Of a DNA stretch of 64,000 nt, positions 28,108-36,264 are shown in pieces. The translations under genes were made by a program, and so were the position numbers. How positions within the stretch are numbered: position 1 is the stretch's first letter; each line of letters starts with the position of its first letter. The DNA comes from Sporocytophaga myxococcoides DSM 11118. GTDB taxonomy: Bacteria > Bacteroidota > Bacteroidia > Cytophagales > Cytophagaceae. The notes below the pieces were generated by a model. That model worked only from the letters and a program-made list of their open reading frames with translations. It did no database searches and had not been told where the DNA came from. The DNA lies in contig NZ_AUFX01000011.1 in NCBI RefSeq assembly GCF_000426725.1, positions 1 through 64,000 on the forward strand, written 5' to 3'.

Positions 28108-28128
28108 TTCTACAATCGATTAATTCCT
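28091..28128. terminator. Terminator between convergent genes
   Basis: A perfect 13-bp inverted repeat (28091-28103 with 28116-28128, AGGAATTAATCGA and its complement) covers the stop codons of the two convergent genes. No long T-run is present, so bidirectional termination is likely but not certain. Confidence 0.5.
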
Positions 28129-29173
28129 AATCATTCCTATACAACTCCGTAAGTGTCCTTTTCAACCAGAACAATATGTTCAGTTCAGTATTAAAGTTAA
28201 TACCCAATTGTCCATCTATGGAAGACACCATAAAATAAGCTATCTGCCAAGACTGATAAGTTTTATTATCAATTTTACATCGGATTGTCGGATTGTCTTT
28301 TACATCATAGGGCATGGTTAGTTTTCCTGATTCGCTTAATTCATCAAGCCTATTCTTGTATTTACAGCAAGCTTCTTTCCATGCATTCATCCAATCATCT
28401 TCAAATAGTTCTGCAGAAGATAAACTATCTTCAATAAAATCTATGTATGCCAAGAGCTGCTCCTTTTGTTCAAAATAAGATATCTCCAGATCAGCTAATA
28501 TATTAACAGAATTGTTATCCATCTGACTGAACATACTTTCACAAACCCATGACAAAAACTCATATTGATTATATCTATCAGGAATAAAATAATAAAGAAA
28601 AATAAGATTAAACGATATTGCTTTTTCAATACAATCCTGTTTCTGAATAAAATGATTATTTGAAGAAGCTTCAAACAAAAGGATTTCAGACGATACAGAC
28701 AACAGTTCAGATAAAGCCTTTCCTCCTTGCACACCAATTGAATAAGTGATCGGACTTGTATATAAATCTTCAGTAGAAAATAATTTAAGATTTTGTAAAT
28801 CGATACCATCTAGTCCAACCTTATGTTCACACATAGTTAAATCTATAGCAGAGATACTATAATTCGATTGTAAGTATACTTCTCCAAAATAATCATTAAG
28901 CATATCTACTAGTAACGGCTTTATTTCTCTTTGATAATAAAATGGAGAAGTAACAAAGTTTAATTGAATAACATTATTGTTAGATCCCATACGATGATAG
29001 AAATATGTGATGCAAAATTTATCATGCAGATGTTTTTTAAAGGGTAAAATAAATTCCATAACAAATCTTGAAAACTCATCATACCTCACAGCAATACTTA
29101 TCCATCTGTCTTTGTGGATTGCATTTATGTGCTTTGTATCTATACTATCTGAAGGACTAGTGGTATCTTCCAT
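28127..29173 (-). CDS. Stand-alone SpaB_C/TIGR03891-like protein 2
   Basis: A 348-residue paralogue of the protein at 24021. The start region is DRWISIAVRYDEFSRFVMEF, with ITYFYHRMG and NVIQLNF, which is closer to the F-x-R-Y/LRLRF pattern of the dehydratase elimination domain than copy 1. The C-terminus reads SSIDGQLGINFNTELNILFW. It is single-gene and faces the fusion glycosyltransferase 2 across a 121-nt divergent gap. The reaction is unknown; see copy 1. Confidence 0.65.
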   Translation of the reverse strand: MEDTTSPSDSIDTKHINAIHKDRWISIAVRYDEFSRFVMEFILPFKKHLHDKFCITYFYHRMGSNNNVIQLNFVTSPFYYQREIKPLLVDMLNDYFGEVYLQSNYSISAIDLTMCEHKVGLDGIDLQNLKLFSTEDLYTSPITYSIGVQGGKALSELLSVSSEILLFEASSNNHFIQKQDCIEKAISFNLIFLYYFIPDRYNQYEFLSWVCESMFSQMDNNSVNILADLEISYFEQKEQLLAYIDFIEDSLSSAELFEDDWMNAWKEACCKYKNRLDELSESGKLTMPYDVKDNPTIRCKIDNKTYQSWQIAYFMVSSIDGQLGINFNTELNILFWLKRTLTELYRND

Positions 29174-29254
29174 CTTATCTCATAATGATCATGAAAATTT
29201 AATTATTTTTTAGAACATCTGACATATCTTAGCATAAAAAAAATATTTTATAAC

Positions 29255-29262
29255 TACCTTTG
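29255..29262 (+). promoter_or_regulatory. Bacteroidota -7 promoter box
   Basis: TACCTTTG matches TAnnTTTG exactly and lies 32 nt before the ATG at 29295. The dyad seen in the other promoters of the locus is absent here. Confidence 0.45.
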
Positions 29263-29294
29263 TCTTTTACTTTTACTCTTCCTCAAAACAGACT

Positions 29295-31304
29295 ATGACT
29301 TTATCAAAAAAATATCCGATTAAGTTCAGTGTTGCAATGACAACGTATAATCATGAAAAATATCTTGCTCATACACTCGACACTATTTTTGCTCAGATAC
29401 ATGATTATTCATTTGAAATAGTTATCAGTGATGACTGTAGCACAGATAAAACACAAGAAATAATAAAAGAATATCATCAAAGATATCCGGATAATATAGT
29501 TCCTATTCTACATAAGAAAAATATTGGTGTTTCGAAAAACTGTTTGCATAATTTAAGATCATGCCGAGGTGAATACATCGTTACACTGGATGGAGATGAT
29601 TACTTTACTGAACCTAATAAATTAAAATGGCAGATTGAGTTTTTGGATAATAATCCTGACTTTGTTATATCATGTCATAGATTTCAAAGATTCTATGAAG
29701 ATACAGGAAGGTATGATATTGATTTTTACCCTGAACTATTTATCAATAATCCTGATGGATTTGAATTTGGTCAGGAAAAGTTTTTTGACCAATGGTTAAC
29801 ACAAACCTTAACTGTCGTATTCAGAAGCAGTGCTCTTGACAATACACCCCAGTTGGAAACCTTCAAATACTGTTGGGACCTAACTATTTTCTGGACTGTT
29901 ATGACAAAAGGAAGAGCCTATATTCATAATTTCTTTGGTGCTGTATACAGAATTCATAGCGAGGGTCATTGGAGTCAGAAAAATATTGATAAAAAATATA
30001 CACAAAATTATCTGATCTTCGATGAGCTTTTAAAATTTGATCCGGATAATATACATATAAAAAGAATATTTGAAATTCATCAGAACAATCTGCTTTGGAG
30101 GGAAACAGAAAACAGAAAGCCACTTGATTTAACCAAAATCAACAACAAAAATTTCACTATCATAAGTGATGACAATTGGGGGGCAGAAGTTTACAATGCG
30201 CTAGGAATCCCATATCAAACTCCTTTTGTTGGAATCATAATTTACAACAAAGACTTTATAAAACTTGCGAGTGATTTTGAGTACTATTTAAATCAAAGCA
30301 TTCGATTTGTACCTATATCACAATCAAAGTATGTCAAGGGATTTCAGGAGAACTTCGGCAGACCATATCCACTTGGAATATTAGGTGAATCCATTGAACT
30401 TCATTTTGTGGACTATACATCGGAAGAAGAAGCATTCACTAAATGGAATGAAAGAAAATCCAAAATCAACTACGATCGTTTATTTTTTAAAATGGATGGA
30501 ACCCGTGAAACAGATAATGTTGAAGATATCAAACAGTTTATATCGCTTGATATTACTAACAAAGTATGCTTCCTTGGATTCTATCAGCAGGGAAAAGTTA
30601 AAAATGATCCGATAAAAGATGAATTGGTTATAATGGAAAACTGGAGTCCGGTAAGTGAAATATTCTTTCCATGCTCACTAAACTATTTTAATGTAATTGA
30701 TTGGATAAACGGAGGTAAAGGCTATTACACTGAACTAAAACCATATACAGATAACATATTTAAAACTATAACCGGAAGATCAGAGTTCTTTCTGACATTT
30801 GATGAAAAAGCTGAAAGTACAATAGATGCACTGACCTATCCAGAAGCTTACCAATTAAGCATTGATCAGGAAACTGAATCTGTTAAAATCAACTATAATA
30901 AAAAAGAATCAGAGTTCTTTCATATTCCCGCACAATTAACAGACCAAGAGTTGAATGAAAGTTTATTCCTAGACCTATCGTTTCCGGAAGACCGACATGT
31001 ATTTATACTTACAAGAGGTAGTAACGGAACAAAACTTGGTTTAAACCTCGGTGCAAGAGGTGAAAACAATTTATATGATTTTATTTTTGAAACAGAAGGA
31101 ATCGAGCAGCCTCTGAATGATGATTACCAGTGGATTCACTTTGACTTTTCAATATTTAAAGTTGATATTCCTACAGAACAAATGTTTTCCAGAATAAAAA
31201 GCTTTTATCTATATGCAAACCCTAAAGAAGAAGCATCTGGAGAAATAGAAATAATGGCTTTGTTCAGTGGTTCGAAAGAAAAATTCCAGGAGATGCTGAA
31301 CTAA
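29295..31304 (+). CDS. GT2-DUF1919-CBM-like fusion glycosyltransferase 2
   Basis: A 669-residue paralogue of the fusion at 26113 with the same three parts. The GT2 domain has KFSVAMTTYNHEKYLAHTLD and LDGDDYF. The DUF1919 domain has FTIISDDNWGAEVYNALGIP, then TPFVGIIIYNKDFIKLASDF, YPLGILGESIELHF and NKVCFL. The C-terminal CBM-like part ends SRIKSFYLYANPKEEASGEI. The metal-binding site is intact. It is monocistronic, with its own -7 box and a strong hairpin behind it. Confidence 0.82.
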   Translation: MTLSKKYPIKFSVAMTTYNHEKYLAHTLDTIFAQIHDYSFEIVISDDCSTDKTQEIIKEYHQRYPDNIVPILHKKNIGVSKNCLHNLRSCRGEYIVTLDGDDYFTEPNKLKWQIEFLDNNPDFVISCHRFQRFYEDTGRYDIDFYPELFINNPDGFEFGQEKFFDQWLTQTLTVVFRSSALDNTPQLETFKYCWDLTIFWTVMTKGRAYIHNFFGAVYRIHSEGHWSQKNIDKKYTQNYLIFDELLKFDPDNIHIKRIFEIHQNNLLWRETENRKPLDLTKINNKNFTIISDDNWGAEVYNALGIPYQTPFVGIIIYNKDFIKLASDFEYYLNQSIRFVPISQSKYVKGFQENFGRPYPLGILGESIELHFVDYTSEEEAFTKWNERKSKINYDRLFFKMDGTRETDNVEDIKQFISLDITNKVCFLGFYQQGKVKNDPIKDELVIMENWSPVSEIFFPCSLNYFNVIDWINGGKGYYTELKPYTDNIFKTITGRSEFFLTFDEKAESTIDALTYPEAYQLSIDQETESVKINYNKKESEFFHIPAQLTDQELNESLFLDLSFPEDRHVFILTRGSNGTKLGLNLGARGENNLYDFIFETEGIEQPLNDDYQWIHFDFSIFKVDIPTEQMFSRIKSFYLYANPKEEASGEIEIMALFSGSKEKFQEMLN

Positions 31305-31320
31305 AGTAAAATAAAAATAA

Positions 31321-31362
31321 GACCACATTCTGCTCTTTCTATGAAAGATCCAGAATGTGGTC
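31321..31362. terminator. Terminator between convergent genes
   Basis: A perfect 12-bp stem, GACCACATTCTG (31321-31332) with CAGAATGTGGTC (31351-31362), is flanked by A-rich and T-rich tracts on both sides. It serves the fusion glycosyltransferase 2 and, on the minus strand, the SpaB_C-like gene 3. Confidence 0.75.
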
Positions 31363-31384
31363 AAAAATTAATTATTACCCTAAA

Positions 31385-32494
31385 CTATCTGTATATATTA
31401 TCTTTACCCGTAAGCGTCTTTAAAGAATTTTTTAACGCATTGAACATGTTCAGTTCACTGTGAAAGGTTATACCCAGCTGACTGTTTAACATTTTCAATA
31501 TAAAGTAAATAGCCTGCCAATGTCTGTATCGATCCTCATCCATCTCTATAAATATTGTTTCGTCCTCTAAATAGCTAAAAGGAATAGTAGGCCATCTTTG
31601 TTTTCTATTCTGAATTAGCAGTCTGTCTTTACAATCAAGACATGCATTAACCCAATTATTCAACCATTCTTCTTCAAATTCTTCCCTATTATCGAGGCTT
31701 TCAAGGACATACTGACTAAGCCCCAAAAAGGTATCCTTCTGCTCTTCAAAATATAGATTTGCATCTAAAATTTTCTTTATTTTCCATTCCTGTAAATCAT
31801 GTACATTATCAACCTTTTTAACCTGATATAAAGTCTTATAAACAAGCCAGGACGAAAACTCATACATACCCTCCAAATCATTAAAAAATGAATGTATAAC
31901 AGGGTAATACATCAGCAGGCACTTATCGAGAATATTTTGTTCTGATGTATCATCATCATTTCCAGAAGTAAAAACTTCACTTAAAATACATTGTGAAGAT
32001 TTAACAGAAAGATCCCTTATTATTCCTACTTCCTTTTTACCAACGATATAAGTAAGATTATCAATAAAAAAATCTTCAATGCTAATGATACGCAGATCCC
32101 ACATATCAAAGCCATCAAGATTAGTCTTGGGTTGAATAACATCATCACAAATTTCTTTTACTTCAAGATCATCAAGAAATTTACGATCAAAATAATTATT
32201 CAACCTATCATAAAGCAAAGGCTTGAGATACATTTTAAAGTTATATGGAGAGACACTAAAGTCTAACTGAATAATATTTCCAAAAGTTACTCCCATCCAA
32301 AAGTCTGTTGCCAACCTGTAATAAAAGCTGGAAGCGATATTTTTCGATTTAACTTCTTCAAATAACGGAATTATAACTTCTTGAGTAAATCTTTTAAAAT
32401 CGTCTATCCGGATATTAACAGTGGTATAATGCTCTTTGAATATTGCACTTGTCCACCCGATATTTTCAAGGTGTTTGGATTGAATGGCCTGCAT
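31385..32494 (-). CDS. Stand-alone SpaB_C/TIGR03891-like protein 3
   Basis: A 369-residue third paralogue. It has TTVNIRIDDFKRFTQEVIIP, then SSFYYRLATDF, a strand NIIQLDFSVS and the C-terminal NSQLGITFHSELNMFNALKN. Compared with copies 1 and 2 it has a longer N-terminus (about 20 residues) and a longer loop after the Y-R. It is a single minus-strand gene between fusion glycosyltransferase 2 and the aminotransferase. Three diverged copies suggest three different substrates or partners rather than recent duplication. Confidence 0.62.
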   Translation of the reverse strand: MQAIQSKHLENIGWTSAIFKEHYTTVNIRIDDFKRFTQEVIIPLFEEVKSKNIASSFYYRLATDFWMGVTFGNIIQLDFSVSPYNFKMYLKPLLYDRLNNYFDRKFLDDLEVKEICDDVIQPKTNLDGFDMWDLRIISIEDFFIDNLTYIVGKKEVGIIRDLSVKSSQCILSEVFTSGNDDDTSEQNILDKCLLMYYPVIHSFFNDLEGMYEFSSWLVYKTLYQVKKVDNVHDLQEWKIKKILDANLYFEEQKDTFLGLSQYVLESLDNREEFEEEWLNNWVNACLDCKDRLLIQNRKQRWPTIPFSYLEDETIFIEMDEDRYRHWQAIYFILKMLNSQLGITFHSELNMFNALKNSLKTLTGKDNIYR

Positions 32495-32581
32495 CAGATA
32501 AAAATTTTAAGGTGCCTTTAATATGATAATCAACCGTCAATTATTCGGTATGTAAATAAAATATAAAAAAATAAACACCTG

Positions 32582-32626
32582 TGTATCATTTGTTACAGAT
32601 CTTCTTATTTCATCAACCTAAATTTC
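32582..32626 (+). promoter_or_regulatory. Dyad operator and promoter before the aminotransferase
   Basis: TGTATC-ATTT-GTTACA (32582-32597) is followed after exactly 21 nt by TAAATTTC (32619-32626), similar to TAnnTTTG. This is the same layout as at 18.0 and 23.9 kb. The ATG is at 32758, so the leader transcript would be about 125 nt. A weaker arrangement faces the minus-strand SpaB_C-like gene 3. Confidence 0.6.
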
Positions 32627-32757
32627 ATCTGTCATTAATAATCTCAGATTTTCAATGGAATATGTAATTAAAAGTACTTTATAATCATTCAATAAATAGC
32701 TGAGCTTTACTATGACCGATAATTAATTTTTCTAACGAAACACTAACTACACAAGCC

Positions 32758-33915
32758 ATGAATCAGCCTCTCTATGTAACTAAGCCTTACCTTCCCCCTC
32801 TGGATGAATTTAAATCATATCTTGAAAAAATATGGGAACGACAGATCCTTACTAATGGTGGTCCCTTTCATGAGCAGTTAGAGGAAGAGCTGGCCAAATA
32901 TCTTGGAGTTAAATACGTTTCACTTTTTGCAAACGGAACCCTGGCTTTAATGACAGCATTACAAACATTAAGAATATCAGGTGATGTAATCACTACGCCT
33001 TTCAGTTTTGCTGCAACAGCACACTCCCTGCTTTGGAATGGAAGTAAACCTGTATTCTGTGATATAGAACCCGGAACATACAATCTTGACCCAGCCAAGC
33101 TTGAAGCTTCTATCACACCGGATACAAAAGCAATAATGCCTGTACATGTTTATGGAAATCCCTGTAAAATAGAAAAGATACAGGAGATTGCCACAGCTCA
33201 TGGATTAAAAGTGATCTATGACGCCTGCCATAGCTTTGGCGTTCGATATAAAGGGGAATCCATTCTTAATTATGGTGACTTGTCTGTATTGAGTTTTCAT
33301 GCAACAAAAATATTCAACACCTTCGAAGGAGGTGCCATCATTAGTCATGATCCCATTACCAAAAGAAGAATTGACTTTCTGAAAAACTTTGGATTCTCTG
33401 ATGAGGTCACCGTTGTGATGCCTGGCATGAATGCAAAGATGAATGAAGTTCAGGCAGCAATGGGACTAATTCAACTAAAAACAATTGACCAGAGAATTGA
33501 TCGTCTTAAAAACGTATCATTGAATTATAAAAAGAGATTAAAAAATGTAGAGGGAATAACTTTCCTTGAAGAGATATCCGATACTAAACACAATTATTCC
33601 TACTTCCCTATTTTGATTGATGAAGAAAAATTCGGAGTGAGCAGGGATAAGACTTACGAACTACTAAAAGGTTTCAATATATACACAAGAAGGTACTTCT
33701 ATCCTCTGATCAGTGAATTTCCTGTTTACAAATCTTTACCTTCTTCAAATTCTTCTAACCTTCCAATAGCAACGGAGGTTTCAAAGAAAGTATTATGTCT
33801 TCCAAATTTTGCAATGCTGACACAAAGTGAAATTGACCATGTATGTAATTCAATTATCGAAATTCAGAAAACGGTAAAAGAGGAAGTCGGTCAGGATGCC
33901 AAACTGGTATTTTAA
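32758..33915 (+). CDS. DegT/DnrJ/EryC1/StrS family sugar aminotransferase
   Basis: A 385-residue PLP-dependent enzyme that aminates a keto-sugar nucleotide. Visible features are LTNGGPFHEQLEEELAKYLG, the cofactor region FANGTLALMTALQTL, TTPFSFAATAHSLLWNG, DACHSFGVRYKG and the PLP lysine K184 in FHATKIFNTFEGGA. The family makes 3- or 4-amino-deoxysugars such as dTDP-4-amino-4,6-dideoxyglucose; the position of amination cannot be read from sequence. It lies 18 nt before the third fusion glycosyltransferase and may supply an aminosugar donor for it. The promoter carries the shared dyad. Confidence 0.92.
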   Translation: MNQPLYVTKPYLPPLDEFKSYLEKIWERQILTNGGPFHEQLEEELAKYLGVKYVSLFANGTLALMTALQTLRISGDVITTPFSFAATAHSLLWNGSKPVFCDIEPGTYNLDPAKLEASITPDTKAIMPVHVYGNPCKIEKIQEIATAHGLKVIYDACHSFGVRYKGESILNYGDLSVLSFHATKIFNTFEGGAIISHDPITKRRIDFLKNFGFSDEVTVVMPGMNAKMNEVQAAMGLIQLKTIDQRIDRLKNVSLNYKKRLKNVEGITFLEEISDTKHNYSYFPILIDEEKFGVSRDKTYELLKGFNIYTRRYFYPLISEFPVYKSLPSSNSSNLPIATEVSKKVLCLPNFAMLTQSEIDHVCNSIIEIQKTVKEEVGQDAKLVF

Positions 33916-33933
33916 CAGAAGATTCAATAATCA

Positions 33934-35928
33934 ATGCCATTTCAGATAAGACCTGTAAAGTTTAGTGTAGTAGTCTCTACACATAATCATGAACTTCATT
34001 TAATAAAGGCATTAAAAAGTGTCTTTGCTCAGGAGCATGAATATAACTTTGAAGTCATTATAACCGATGACTGCAGTAGAGACAGGACCCGAGAGATCAT
34101 AGAGCTGTTTCAACTCAGATATCCGGACAATGTAATTCCACTTTGCCAGGATAAAAAAAACCGGGCATCTGAAAATGTTCTACTGGCATTTCAAAAGTGC
34201 AGAGGTCAGTATACTTTGCTTCTTGATCCCAATGATTATTGGACAGATACAGAAAAAATCAAAAAACAAATTTCATTTCTGGATGAGCATCCGGAATATA
34301 TTTTTTCTTGCCATAGGTTTAACAGGCTTAATGAGTCCACAAATGAAATTCAGGATGATTTTCACCCTCTAGTTTTTAAGGATAAGCCTAATGGTTTTGA
34401 ATTCGGTCAGGAAAGATATTTCGATTACTGGCTAACTCAATTATCTACCATGGCAATCAGGACGGAAGCCCTGAAAGATATCCCTAAACTCGAAACGTTC
34501 AAATACTATTGGGATACGCAATTATTCTGGCTATTACTGCTTAAAGGAAAAGGATTTGTTCAACCATTCTTTGGCAGCGTATACCGCATTAAAAGTGAAA
34601 CAGCAGGAAATAAATTTGATCTGTTAAAGCAAAACTCTTTAACCTTTTTGATTATAGAAGAACTGCGTCAACGATACACCTGCAATGAACATATTAAAAG
34701 AATATATGAGCTCTATCAAAAAAATCTTTCATGGAGTAAAAGTGCGAACAAAAGGCAATTGAATCTTGATAAGGTGATCAATAAAAACTTCACAATAGTA
34801 AGCGACGATAATTGGGGTAAAGAGGTTTATGATGCATTTAACATTCCTTATCAGTCTCCATTTATCGGTATACAGATTTTCAATTCAGATTTCATAAAAC
34901 TGGCCAATGATTTTGAGCATTACATTGATAAGCCTATAAAGTTTATAAATCTTTCAGAATCTAAACACCAAAGATCTTTCAGACACTACATTGGCGATGA
35001 TTATCCGTTAGGACTTCTTGACAATGATATTGAATTACATTTCATTGATTATAAATCACCCACTGAAGCTCTGAAACATTGGAACGACAACATCTCTAAG
35101 ATAAACTTAGAAAACCTGTTCTTTAAAATGGATGCATCAAGAGAGGAAAACAATTTAACATCAATTGAGGCATTTGAAAATATAAACAGATCAAATAAAG
35201 TCTGTTTTGTAAATTGTCACGACAAGGAAAAAAAAGTAAAAGATAATTCAACCCTGCATTTAATTGATTACTGGAATCCTGTCAGTGAGATTTTTTTTCC
35301 ACAATCACTTTGTTCCTTTGATTTGATGGGATGGTTGAATGGCAAGGAAGTTAAATATAATAAGAACTATCAGCCTGAAAAGGACATCTTCATTACACCG
35401 GACAAACGGAAATATTTCTTTATTCAGTTTGATCAGGACAATTTTCATGCATTGGATTCAAAATTTCACCCTGAGACACATGAGATACTATACAATGAAG
35501 AGACTGAATCGGCTATTATAAATTATAATAAATCCGATCTTGAATACTTCTGTTTATCAGCACAGGAATGTCCACATCCAAAAACTTCAGATCTGTTCGT
35601 AGATTTGTCAGAAAAAGAAAACCGTCATATCATGGTGCTGGCAAAAGGAAACCCTTCACACCAGTTACGTATAGACTTCATAGGAAAAGAAGAAGACGAA
35701 AAGGATACCATCCTTCATATAGACGCAATAGTGCAACCACTTCAGGAGGATTTCCAATGGATTCACTTTGATTTCTCTTTCATTGATGACCCAGCCACAA
35801 AGTACCTGTTTTCAAGAATTAGAAGCTTTTATTTTTACCTGAATCCAAAAAACACAGCTCAAGGAACCTTAGAGTTAATGGCTTTCTATGCTGGCTCAAA
35901 GGAAACTTTTGAAGAACTGTTAGGATGA
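33934..35928 (+). CDS. GT2-DUF1919-CBM-like fusion glycosyltransferase 3 with altered metal site
   Basis: A 664-residue third fusion. The DUF1919 part has FTIVSDDNWGKEVYDAFNIP, then SPFIGIQIFNSDFIKLANDF and YPLGLLDNDIELHF, and the CBM-like end has SRIRSFYFYLNPKNTAQGTL. In the GT2 domain the start (KFSVVVSTHNHELHLIKALK) is preserved, but the metal-binding segment reads LLDPNDYWT where copies 1 and 2 have LDGDDY. The first and last Asp remain and the middle one is Asn. Activity may be changed or lost. It is cotranscribed with the DegT aminotransferase. Confidence 0.82.
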   Translation: MPFQIRPVKFSVVVSTHNHELHLIKALKSVFAQEHEYNFEVIITDDCSRDRTREIIELFQLRYPDNVIPLCQDKKNRASENVLLAFQKCRGQYTLLLDPNDYWTDTEKIKKQISFLDEHPEYIFSCHRFNRLNESTNEIQDDFHPLVFKDKPNGFEFGQERYFDYWLTQLSTMAIRTEALKDIPKLETFKYYWDTQLFWLLLLKGKGFVQPFFGSVYRIKSETAGNKFDLLKQNSLTFLIIEELRQRYTCNEHIKRIYELYQKNLSWSKSANKRQLNLDKVINKNFTIVSDDNWGKEVYDAFNIPYQSPFIGIQIFNSDFIKLANDFEHYIDKPIKFINLSESKHQRSFRHYIGDDYPLGLLDNDIELHFIDYKSPTEALKHWNDNISKINLENLFFKMDASREENNLTSIEAFENINRSNKVCFVNCHDKEKKVKDNSTLHLIDYWNPVSEIFFPQSLCSFDLMGWLNGKEVKYNKNYQPEKDIFITPDKRKYFFIQFDQDNFHALDSKFHPETHEILYNEETESAIINYNKSDLEYFCLSAQECPHPKTSDLFVDLSEKENRHIMVLAKGNPSHQLRIDFIGKEEDEKDTILHIDAIVQPLQEDFQWIHFDFSFIDDPATKYLFSRIRSFYFYLNPKNTAQGTLELMAFYAGSKETFEELLG

Positions 35929-36264
35929 AAAAAATTCAGTTTTTGAATTAAACTAATTAAATTCTTCGAAAAGTATTAAACAACAACCTGGTAATTCTTA
36001 CCAGACCAGCCCTTCTGTTCTCCATAAATGGAAAAATTTATAGTACCAGATAGTCTTTTATTCGACTAAGCCATATTCCTTGTCATATTTAGATTCCAAC
36101 AAGCTCAGAATAATTGTTTTTAATTTGGAATAATCTTTCCTTATTCTCCCCTCAACATATTAATTCCTTACTTAATCTGCTCTAGGTTATTTTAAAATTT
36201 GAGTTATCCCACCTTTTTAAATTCCCCAAAAAATATAAGTTAAATCTTATATATTTAAAACATT
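35929..36264. other. Intergenic region at the right end of the peptide/glycosyl locus
   Basis: No coding frame is supported in these 336 nt. A small hairpin CTGGTAA-TTC-TTACCAG lies at 35988-36004 without a T-run. The part before 36265 is AT-rich and likely holds the galactanase promoter, but no clean -7 box is seen. Confidence 0.4.

Noticed and set aside
14461-35928. Standard class I lanthipeptide cluster
   Set aside because: Leader motif and SpaB_C-like proteins suggest it, but no glutamylation domain, no LanC cyclase and no Ser/Thr/Cys core are visible in the window.
35988-36004. Terminator after the third fusion glycosyltransferase
   Set aside because: A 7-bp hairpin is present but there is no T-run; not called as a terminator.
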